A stretch of DNA of 64,000 bases from Verrucomicrobiaceae bacterium (GTDB lineage Bacteria > Verrucomicrobiota > Verrucomicrobiia > Verrucomicrobiales > Verrucomicrobiaceae): NCBI GenBank assembly GCA_019694165.1, contig JAIBCL010000004.1:248001-312000 (forward strand). The letters run 5' to 3'. A program made the position numbers and the translations under genes. Numbering within the stretch: the first letter of the stretch is position 1; each line of letters starts with the position of its first letter. Shown piece after piece: positions 54,801-62,281 of this stretch. The notes under the pieces are model-generated. The model searched no databases, was not told where the DNA came from, and worked only from the letters and a program-made list of their open reading frames with translations.

Positions 54801-56008
54801 TTGAGCGCGTCGAAGACGAGGATGACACGGGTGGTCCGCACAGTCCCCTGTGCGGGCTGATCTGAACCGCTCAGAGGACTGAGCGGGCCACCTTCCTTTG
54901 CAGCCTCGGTGAGAAGCTTCTGGAAATGCGTGATGAGTTCCTTGATGTCGAGCGGCAGCGGCTCGGTGTTGCCTGCGGCCTTCGCGAGTTCGTGGCAGAG
55001 GCGACGGAGCGTGCGACGCAGATCAGTGGAGCCGGTGCTGGCGCCGATGAAATGCGGAATGATCAGGTAGGGAGCGTTGTCCTCAACGCGCCGGTCATCG
55101 GAGGCGGCGCTGAGAGGACTCAGCGCCCCACCTTCCGCAACGGCGGCGCTTGAGGGATCAAGCGCCCTACCTTGCAATTGCCGCACCAGCTTCGCGAGCA
55201 GCGCTGACTTGCCGGAGCCGGGAGAGCCAGTGAGGACGAAGATGTTCGGCGTGCCACTGTCGGCGGCGAAATCCTGCATCTGCTTCAACACCTTATCGCG
55301 ACTGCCGACGACGTAGCGCTCGGTGCGCTCCTCGATGAAGGCTTCCATCTGCGCGGCTTCATCAGCGAACTCATCCAGCACTGCGCTGCCATCTACGGTG
55401 AAGTGATCGGCAAGGTCTGGATCAGCTTTGAGGCTCTGCAGCAGGTCATCGTGAACGCGTTCACCGAACCTCTCGAGTCCCACGAGACGCTTCTGATCCT
55501 TGCTCCACTGAGCGTGATATTCGACGACCGGCAGTCCCTCGTCTTTGATCGACTGCTTCAAGGCCACCAGCTTGTCCGCGTTCTCACTGCCATCAGCTTC
55601 GCGGTATTCGCCAGCGACCTCCTCCACCATTTCCGCCGTGGCTTTGTCATCGCGGAAGTAGAAGAAGGCGTGCCCACGTTTCGCCGCCTCACGATCCAGC
55701 ACGCCGTAGTGCACTTCATCCGCCGTGATGGATTTGTCTTTCCCATCCGGTACCCAGCCATAGCGTCCACCAAGGATGCACATGAAACGTGGACGGCATT
55801 CATCAATGACTTGCCGACAAACACCCGTCGCATCCTGGTCGCTCGTGACGCCCCAGCGCAGGTCCACATCGACGAGATGGATGCGATGCTTGAGGAGTTC
55901 CTCGCGCAATTTTGGAAACACAAACCTCACGAGATGGTCTCGCTCGGCCTGCATGTCCTTGAACGTGCTGCTGATGAAGACCCGAACTGTTTTCCAAGCC
56001 GCGCTCAT
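51884..56008 (-). CDS. DUF4062 - STAND/NACHT-type ATPase - WD40 protein
   Basis: 1374 residues. Residues 7-100 are a DUF4062 domain ([28 protein letters not shown]), a TIR-like fold found at the N-terminus of STAND proteins. The P-loop is [13 protein letters not shown] (261-273) and Walker B is [13 protein letters not shown] (~395-407). A helical region follows. From about residue 870 to 1230 there are WD40 blades ([56 protein letters not shown]). The last 130 residues look TPR-like. Four AGGA hairpins are inserted in frame near residues 280-300, 371-390 and ~600. The C-terminus [11 protein letters not shown] is encoded by the cassette-end repeat. Such proteins are signal sensors; several STAND families act in phage defence, which is only a possibility here. 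Confidence 0.9.
   Translation of the reverse strand: [1374 protein letters not shown]
54215..54236. repeat. AGGA-loop hairpin in the STAND gene
   Basis: GGCGCTTGC-AGGA-GCAAGCGCC followed by CCACC; identical to the rhs hairpin at 16879-16900. Encodes [11 protein letters not shown] on the minus strand. Confidence 0.75.
54867..54886. repeat. AGGA-loop hairpin variant in the STAND gene
   Basis: CCGCTCAG-AGGA-CTGAGCGG followed by GCCACC. The 8-bp stem has a different sequence but pairs perfectly, with the same loop. Encodes [10 protein letters not shown]. Confidence 0.7.
55106..55127. repeat. AGGA-loop hairpin variant in the STAND gene
   Basis: GGCGCTGAG-AGGA-CTCAGCGCC followed by CCACC. Encodes [11 protein letters not shown]. 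Confidence 0.7.
55145..55166. repeat. GGGA-loop hairpin variant in the STAND gene
   Basis: GGCGCTTGA-GGGA-TCAAGCGCC followed by CTACC, 17 bp after the previous hairpin. Encodes [10 protein letters not shown]. Confidence 0.7.
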
Positions 56009-56059
56009 GTAGCAGTGAAGGCGGGGCGGCCAGATCGCGCAAATGACAATTCACTGCCC

Positions 56060-56165
56060 GGCCTATCACGGCCCGCTCGCATGTGCTTCGGTGCCGTCGT
56101 CAGACACGGCCGCATCTTCGGCCCGCCACAAGCCTTCGGCTTCTTCGCGGGCATCCTGATGTGCG
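56060..56165 (+). pseudogene. Possible decayed fragment of a PQQ-like gene 3' end
   Basis: The plus-strand frame reads MCFGAVVRHGRIFGPPQAFGF, which lines up with CLGAVVSNGRIFYTSQASGF of the PQQ tails at 43830 and 50190; the DNA also shares GCCGTCGTCAG and ACGGCCGCATCTTC. It is short and has no cassette after it, so chance cannot be ruled out. Confidence 0.35.
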
Positions 56166-56293
56166 CCATCATGAACAAGCCGACGGACAGTGCCGGGACA
56201 TGACGACTCGCCAACGAATGCCGGACATGCGGCGCACCGAGGCACACGACCTGCGGCATTGACCGGTCCACGCGCCACGCCCATGCTGGTTGC

Positions 56294-56719
56294 GTGCGCC
56301 ATTTCTCCTTCATGCTCGTGATCATCGTCCTCTGCCTCTGGGTGGGAGACTGGTATCCTTTCTCCCGGTTCCCGATGTATGCGAAGCTGGCCCCCACGAC
56401 CCAGTGCCTCTACATCGCGCGGGCGGACGGCACACCGGTGCTCATCGGCAGCGAGCTGGGCCTGCAACCCTTCGTGCTGCGGAAGATTTACAACACCAAG
56501 ATCGACGAGCTGAAACGCGCCGTGCCCGGCGGAAAGCGCAGCCGGGTGCCGCCGGAAAAAATGCAGGCGGCGGCTGCCGAGGTGCTGGAGTGGTTTCGCG
56601 GAAAGTACGCAGCCGAAGGCCAGCCTTTGCACGCCGTGCCGCTGAAGCTCATGGCGGAGAATTACACAGTCAAGAACGGCAGGGTGCGGAAGACCACTGA
56701 GATCCTCGCAGGCCCATGA
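56294..56719 (+). CDS. Membrane-anchored protein, partner of the following membrane protein
   Basis: 141 residues from a GTG at 56294; an ATG at 56312 is the alternative. One N-terminal hydrophobic helix (FMLVIIVLCLWVGDW) is followed by PFSRFPMYAKLAP and a soluble domain. I do not know the family. PFSxFPMY segments are found in small partners of HTTM/VKG-carboxylase-like membrane proteins, which fits the neighbour. Its stop overlaps the next ATG (ATGA, 56716-56719), so they are translated together. Confidence 0.7.
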   Translation: MRHFSFMLVIIVLCLWVGDWYPFSRFPMYAKLAPTTQCLYIARADGTPVLIGSELGLQPFVLRKIYNTKIDELKRAVPGGKRSRVPPEKMQAAAAEVLEWFRGKYAAEGQPLHAVPLKLMAENYTVKNGRVRKTTEILAGP

Positions 56720-57678
56720 AGCGCGCCTTTCAATCCACCGCCGCACTGATTCGCCGCGCGTGCGGGCCGTTGGCACCGATCCACCACGAAGTATGGGAGC
56801 TGGTTCTCATGCGGCTCGCCTTCGCCGCACTGCTGCTGAGCCTGCTCACTCCACGCCCACCGCCCGGAGATGTGCTTCATCCGTACGGTCTGGCACGCGT
56901 GTTTGACCTCGCCTTTCTGGCGCAGCCGGACACCTACCAGCTCTGCCACCGGCTGGCGCAGATTTGCATCGTCTTGTATGCACTCGGCGTGCGCACGTTC
57001 TGGTCGCTCGGCGGATTGTTTCTTTTCTTGATGGCGCGCGCGGCGTTGAACAACTCGCAAGGCTTCATCGGTCATGCAGGCCTGGCCACCGGCCTGGCGG
57101 TGCTGGGGCATGTAGCGGCCTCGGGGTGCTCATGGCTGCTGGTCAGGCCACGCTGGCGCGACTTTTTGATCAGCGATGGCGCCGAAATGCAGTTGTGCGT
57201 GGACTGGACGCGGCAGGCCGTCGTGGGCGCCTACATCGTCGCCGGGATCACCAAACTTATGGAGACGCAAGGTGCCTGGCTGGCGCGCGCGCCGTTGTTT
57301 CTGCTTCAGGTGTGCAAGGTGCAGGGAGAGAGCTGGTACGGCTTCGGCCGGTCGATCAGCGCCGGCAGCGAGGCATTTCTCCAGACGCTCATCGATCATC
57401 CGTGGCTGGCCTACATCTTCCTTGGCTCCGGTTTGCTGCTGGAGCTGTTTGCCTTTCTCGCACTGCTCGGACGGCGGCTGGCACTGGTCATGGGCCTGTG
57501 TCTCCTCGCCTTTCACCAGAGCCTGGACTGGCTGATGGACCTGGCCTTCACCGCGAACCAGAGCCTGCTGATCATCTTCTTCATCAATCCTGTCTGGTGG
57601 ATCGTGCAGCTCGCCTTGCTGCTCTTTGCGGCCGGAAGGAAGCCCGCGCCGCCCGCCCGCCCGTCGGCGGCAGCGTGA
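56716..57678 (+). CDS. Multi-pass membrane protein, HTTM/DoxX-like
   Basis: 320 residues with about eight hydrophobic segments. AGITKLMETQGAWLARAP, a short re-entrant-type loop after a helix, and GSGLLLELFAFLALL are reminiscent of the HTTM (vitamin-K-dependent carboxylase-like) and DoxX families. LVMGLCLLAFHQSLDWLMDL contains the conserved His seen in HTTM proteins. No enzymatic activity can be claimed. It is coupled to the small protein upstream. The tail is Pro/Ala-rich. Confidence 0.7.
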   Translation: MKRAFQSTAALIRRACGPLAPIHHEVWELVLMRLAFAALLLSLLTPRPPPGDVLHPYGLARVFDLAFLAQPDTYQLCHRLAQICIVLYALGVRTFWSLGGLFLFLMARAALNNSQGFIGHAGLATGLAVLGHVAASGCSWLLVRPRWRDFLISDGAEMQLCVDWTRQAVVGAYIVAGITKLMETQGAWLARAPLFLLQVCKVQGESWYGFGRSISAGSEAFLQTLIDHPWLAYIFLGSGLLLELFAFLALLGRRLALVMGLCLLAFHQSLDWLMDLAFTANQSLLIIFFINPVWWIVQLALLLFAAGRKPAPPARPSAAA

Positions 57679-57808
57679 TGTGGCGGCAGGTCTGGCGGAG
57701 GGCCGCGATCCGAATCAGGAGTTGGGTGACGATGTAGTTCTTCACGACCACTCGGCAAGACCCGTCGCCGCATTCGCGTAATGATGTCCCTCTCCGCAAC
57801 TCCCTCCA

Positions 57809-59170
57809 ATGCTCACCATCTCCGGCAAGACCCACGGCAAATTCTGCGACGGCATTTCGCGGCGCGATTTCCTGCGCATCGGCGGCCTCGCAATGGGCGG
57901 GCTGTCTTTGCCCGAGCTGCTCAAAGCCGAGGCCGAGGCACGCACGGGGCGCAGCTTCAAGTCCGTGATCATGATCTACCTCTGTGGCGCGCCGCCGCAT
58001 CAGGACATGTGGGATTTGAAAATGGATGCGCCGCGCGAAATCCGCGGTCCCTACAAACCCATCCGCACGAACGTCCCCGGCATCCACATCTCCGAGCACG
58101 CGCCACGTCTTGCCAAGATCATGGACAAGCTGGCACCCATCCGCAGCCTATACGGCTCGCCGAATGGCGCGCACGATTCCTTCATCTGCTACACAGGTCG
58201 CCCGCCGCCTCCGAACGGCGGAAATGCGCCGACCGGCAAGCCCTCCGATCCGCCGTCGTTCGGCTCCGTCATCTCGCGGCTCAACGGTCAGGCTGATCCC
58301 GCGATCCCCACCTTCGTGGGCCTCGCGCCGAAGGCCGGCCATCCGCCGTATGGCTCGCCCGGTCATCCCGGTTATGCGGGTGCGGCGCACACAGCCTTCC
58401 GTCCGAACGGCGCGAGCATGGATGACCTCAAGCTCAATGGCATCACGCTCGACCGGCTCGAAGACCGTCGCTCGCTGCTCACCGGCTTCGACAAATTCCG
58501 CCGCGACATCGATTCGAGCGGAGTGCTCGGCAGCATGGACACCTTCAATCAGCAGGCGCTGAACGTGCTCACCTCGAGCAAGCTGCTCAATGCGCTCGAC
58601 ATCTCGAAGGAGAGCGCGAAAACGCGGGAGCGCTACGGCAAAGGTGACCCGAAAAACTACGGCGATGGTGCGCCGCTCAACCTCGAACACTTCCTCCTCG
58701 CGCGCCGCCTCGTCGAAGCCGGCGCACGCGTCGTCACGCTGAATTTCGGCCGCTGGGATTTTCATGACAGCAATTACCCTCAGCTCCTCCGCCACCTCCC
58801 GCCCTTCGATCAGGCGATGAGCGCGCTCGTTGAGGATTTGCATGAGCGCGGATTGGACAAGGACGTGGCCGTTGTCGCATGGGGCGAGTTTGGCCGCACG
58901 CCCGTCGTGAACAAAGAAGGCGGCCGCGATCACTGGCCGCGTGTCGGCGGCGGACTGCTTGCAGGCGGCGGACTCCGCACCGGCCAGGTCATCGGAGCCA
59001 CCGACAAAACCGGCGGCGAACCCACCGAGCGCCCCGTCCACTTCGGCGAAGTCTTCGCCACGCTCTACCGCTTCATGGGCATCGACGCCAACAAGACCAC
59101 GCTGAACGACCTCACCGGCCGCCCGCAATACCTCGTCGATTCCTGGCAGCCGATGAAGGAGCTGATTTAA
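57809..59170 (+). CDS. DUF1501 protein with Tat signal
   Basis: 453 residues. The N-terminus has a twin-arginine signal (ISRRDFLRIGGLAMGGLSL), so the protein is exported folded, which links it to the TatA-like genes at 5.8-6.4 kb. The body follows DUF1501: SVIMIYLCGAPPHQDMWDLK, PGIHISEHAPRLAKIMDKLA, and DVAVVAWGEFGRTPVVN with GGRDHWPRVGGGLLAGGG, the alkaline-phosphatase/sulfatase-like metal region. These proteins are very common in Planctomycetes and Verrucomicrobia and often pair with DUF1549/DUF1553 cytochrome proteins; none is adjacent here. The catalytic role is unproven. Confidence 0.92.
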   Translation: MLTISGKTHGKFCDGISRRDFLRIGGLAMGGLSLPELLKAEAEARTGRSFKSVIMIYLCGAPPHQDMWDLKMDAPREIRGPYKPIRTNVPGIHISEHAPRLAKIMDKLAPIRSLYGSPNGAHDSFICYTGRPPPPNGGNAPTGKPSDPPSFGSVISRLNGQADPAIPTFVGLAPKAGHPPYGSPGHPGYAGAAHTAFRPNGASMDDLKLNGITLDRLEDRRSLLTGFDKFRRDIDSSGVLGSMDTFNQQALNVLTSSKLLNALDISKESAKTRERYGKGDPKNYGDGAPLNLEHFLLARRLVEAGARVVTLNFGRWDFHDSNYPQLLRHLPPFDQAMSALVEDLHERGLDKDVAVVAWGEFGRTPVVNKEGGRDHWPRVGGGLLAGGGLRTGQVIGATDKTGGEPTERPVHFGEVFATLYRFMGIDANKTTLNDLTGRPQYLVDSWQPMKELI

Positions 59171-59217
59171 GGCGGATTGCTTGGAGACTCGGTTGCCTAC
59201 GGGAGTTGCGGAAGAGC

Positions 59218-60888
59218 TTAATCGCTGGCCTTTTGAGCATGCAGCATCAGGATTCGCTTCACCTCGGCGATCGCCTGCGAATTCTGATGAGCGCTGTGGC
59301 CGGAGGGAACGATGAGTTCGCTCTTCGCATTCGGAAGATAGCTGCTCCATTAGGGCACAAGTCCGTCGGACTGGACAGGATCCGTCTTGACTTTGTTTCC
59401 ACCCTTGCCGCGATCACCGACGATGGCGTGATGCGGAATGGTGGATGAAAGCGGGAAGGTGTTGATCACTTTTACGAAGCGGGCGTTCGGCGCGAGCGTA
59501 TCGTCGCTGTTCGGAATGCGTTGGAGCTTCAAGTCGTCCTCGCTAAAGGTCTCGATGTCGAGCATCTCGCGGCCGGCGGTTGCGAGGACAACCGGTGCCT
59601 TGACGAGCTTCGATCCGATGCGTCCCATCCAGCCCGCAGCCATGCCCGTGCCGCGCAGCGGAGCAGCGATGAAGATGACGCGGCCGACGTCGGGCCGTTC
59701 ATGGAAAATGAGCGCATCTTTGAACAGTTGCTTGCTCTGGTCCGACATACGCACTTGCTCCGGTGCCTTGCCGATTACCTTGAGCCAAAGCTGATCGCCG
59801 ACATCCGTGATGAGCAGGCGCGAGATGCAGCCTCCCATGCTGTTGCCGATTACGACCATTTTTTCTTCAGGGGAAATCTCTTTTCAATCGCGTCGAGCTG
59901 TTCACGCAAAATCGCGGCGGCGTGCGGATAAGGGTAGCCGCTTGGGTGGCTGTAAAACCAGAACTGGTAATTCCGACGGATGCGCTCGTCATCCCGCAGC
60001 GAGTTGATCATCGGCGTCCATGTCGCGGGAGACGAATTCAGCCCGTGGACGACCAGCACGACGGTCTTGTCCGGATCATATGGCTGCAGACGCGTAATCC
60101 GTGCGGTGTGCGCGTACTTTGCTGGATTCAGCAAACGCGAAAGACCCATTTTCTCCGGATCGGTGCTCGCAAGCATGACGGCGACGGGCACCGTGAAATC
60201 TGCGGCGAGCGGAAACGCATGTCCGTCCAGCCGCACTGTCTCGGTGGCGAGCGGATCTTCAAAGCTTATCTCGCAACGTCTGCCCGAGAAACGGGCGACG
60301 GCAGTGACGCCATAAAATACTCGCTGCAACGAGAAGTCCTCATGGAAGCCCTCGTTCTCGGCACGCCCAGCGGCCACCATCGGTGCGCCGATGCCTTCCT
60401 TCATGTTGCGTTCTTTGATGAAGACGCCGCCGACGTCGAACTCGTCCGCCGACTCGATGTCGCAAAGAGCGGGATTCCATTTCTTCCGCGGATCACGTCT
60501 GTTCGTCAGCACATAGTCGCCTTTTGCGGAGGGCACGGTCAGCGGCCTTGTCCACGCATCAATCTTCGCCTCGTGCAGCGTCGAGAGAATGCGGGCAACG
60601 GCAAAATTGTACTCATCGCGCACGACGCCGATCGTCCGGCGTACGTGCAAGCTCCTGTGCCGCCGCATCCGCCGCGCCAATACAATCGGCAAGCGCGGAC
60701 ATCGGATCGCGCTTCTTCTGCGTCAGACCGCTGGCAATCTGCTTCTGCGTGTGGCTGAACGATTCGGTTGCTCCATGCGAAGTTGCAAACTTCGGCTGCC
60801 TTTGCGAGATGGTCGCGTATTGGGCGCAACTGGACAACTAAACGCCGGCGGCCGTTGCATTCGCCAGAAGGATGAAGTGCTTTTTCAT
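59218..60888 (-). pseudogene. Inactivated alpha/beta-hydrolase lipoprotein gene (paralog of 47922-49595)
   Basis: Aligning by eye with the intact paralog shows four lesions. A TAG (60838-60840) falls in the signal peptide (MKKHFILLANATAAGV, stop, LSSCAQYA). A frameshift lies near 60615-60630 before RDEYNFAV. A one-base loss in a run of A residues near 59857-59866 turns KKKMVVIG into KKKWS, stop. A TAA (59351-59353) stands where the paralog has Tyr in LVPYWSS. The frame after that stop stays open and conserved to the TAA at 59218-59220 (SGHSAHQNSQAIAEVKRILM). The nucleophile Ser is kept (IGNSMGG, with Asn for His). Confidence 0.88.
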
Positions 60889-60930
60889 TGAGGTGAAGGT
60901 TGAGTGAGCGAACGGAATGTGTCTCTGCAA

Positions 60931-62007
60931 TCACGGCTGTGAGCCGGGCATTGCAACACCTGCAAAGCCCGGATGACTCATCCGGATTCGTCTGCAAAAA
61001 TCAGGATCACGGTCAGCAGCGCGAGCCGCATCATTGATGCGCGCCTTCTGCCTGAGTTCGGGAAAAGGAAGCCCGTCGGTGACGAAGGCACCGCGCTCGA
61101 ACATCATCTCGTCGCCCTTGCCGTTCACGAGGATGCGCCAGTCCCACGGCGCACGCTTGGCGGCATCGCGTTGCGAGCGGATGGCGGTGGTGCAGTTGGT
61201 CGTGGCGGCGTTATACCAGCGCGGCTGGTCATGCAGCTTGTTGAGCACCGTGATGTAATCCATGAAGCGGTCACGCGCCTGCCCGGGCGTTACGTTGAGG
61301 CGGTAAAGGAACACGTCCTCGCCCTTGCGGAAGTTGGTTCGCACGCGGAGCACGTCGCTCTCATCGGCCACGATGTAGATCAGCTCGAACTGCCGGTAAA
61401 AGCCGCCGATGGCCGAGTAGCTCTCGCCTTTCTCCTTCCGCGTCTCGATCGAGAAGCAAACCGGCGGCGCGTCGGCAAACTGAAAACTCGCGATGGGATG
61501 CGCCATGTAGGGCGAGCCCCAGTAGCAGATGGCAAAATCGATGCCCGTGAGCTGGGACAGACGCAACGTGCGCGTTTCCCATCGCGGAGTGAAGTCGGTT
61601 TCAGAGCGGTAGTCGCAATTGCGCACGTTGTGCAGCGTGACTTCGTCGCCCTTGATCTCCGCCCACGCCGTTTCCGCCACATCCGGCTGCCAGTCACGTT
61701 CGTGATGCGGTTTCAGCGTGAGCCACCAGCCCAGAAGGAGAAACGATGGTGCCACAAAAGCCGCCGCCTTTGCCAGTCCACCGCGCACGCGCCAGAGGAT
61801 CGTGAGTTCGGTCAAAACGAAGACGGCGATGAGCCACGTCGCACGAGGAGCGAGGTCATAAAAGATCGCGCCGCCGGCCCAGAGCATGAACACCATCGCC
61901 GCAATCCAGAAGACAGTCTTGATGAGGCCCGTCACCAGTCGTCGCAGCAGCAGATGCCGGGCACGGGCTCCGCGGAAGGAAGATGGTTTGTTGTTTCGAC
62001 TGTCCAT
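60931..62007 (-). CDS. DUF4105 membrane protein
   Basis: 358 residues from the ATG at 62007. Three N-terminal transmembrane helices (VFWIAAMVFMLWAGG, WLIAVFVLTELTILW, AFVAPSFLLLGWWL) are followed by a periplasmic domain with DFAICYWGSPYMAHPIASF, GGFYRQFELIYIVADE and YNAATTNCTTAIRS; the conserved His and Cys (TNCTT) are those of DUF4105. Some DUF4105 proteins have been linked to lipoprotein N-acylation; that would fit the lipoprotein hydrolase next door, but it is inference. It lies 42 bp upstream of the hydrolase pseudogene. A truncated copy lies at 49642-49860. Confidence 0.88.
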   Translation of the reverse strand: MDSRNNKPSSFRGARARHLLLRRLVTGLIKTVFWIAAMVFMLWAGGAIFYDLAPRATWLIAVFVLTELTILWRVRGGLAKAAAFVAPSFLLLGWWLTLKPHHERDWQPDVAETAWAEIKGDEVTLHNVRNCDYRSETDFTPRWETRTLRLSQLTGIDFAICYWGSPYMAHPIASFQFADAPPVCFSIETRKEKGESYSAIGGFYRQFELIYIVADESDVLRVRTNFRKGEDVFLYRLNVTPGQARDRFMDYITVLNKLHDQPRWYNAATTNCTTAIRSQRDAAKRAPWDWRILVNGKGDEMMFERGAFVTDGLPFPELRQKARINDAARAADRDPDFCRRIRMSHPGFAGVAMPGSQP

Positions 62008-62281
62008 GCGTGTAATCGGAAGAAAAGTTTTGCCGTCCGTCACTTGTGTGAGGTGGGCATTCGTTGGTTGCGTGGACGGTTGCGAAGGTGACAGATGCTT
62101 TCTGGCATCAGGCGGGCAAAGGCGGAAAATGCGAGCCGTTTCATGGGAATGGCACAGTAGATCATTGTCCGGCCTCCGGCGTCAATTTCCCCAAAGGAAA
62201 GGTTGCGAGAGAACGATATCGGAACCTCGGTGTGTTCCAGCGGACGCACGCTTTTTCGGTCAGCATCTTCATCAGCGTCCT

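Noticed and set aside
58148-59350. 400-codon minus-strand ORF opposite the DUF1501 gene
   Set aside because: The plus strand encodes a full DUF1501 protein with Tat signal; the minus ORF is a shadow that also takes in the end of the hydrolase pseudogene.
62040-62249. 69-codon minus-strand ORF upstream of the DUF4105 gene
   Set aside because: No coding features, and it ends within the DUF4105 leader region.
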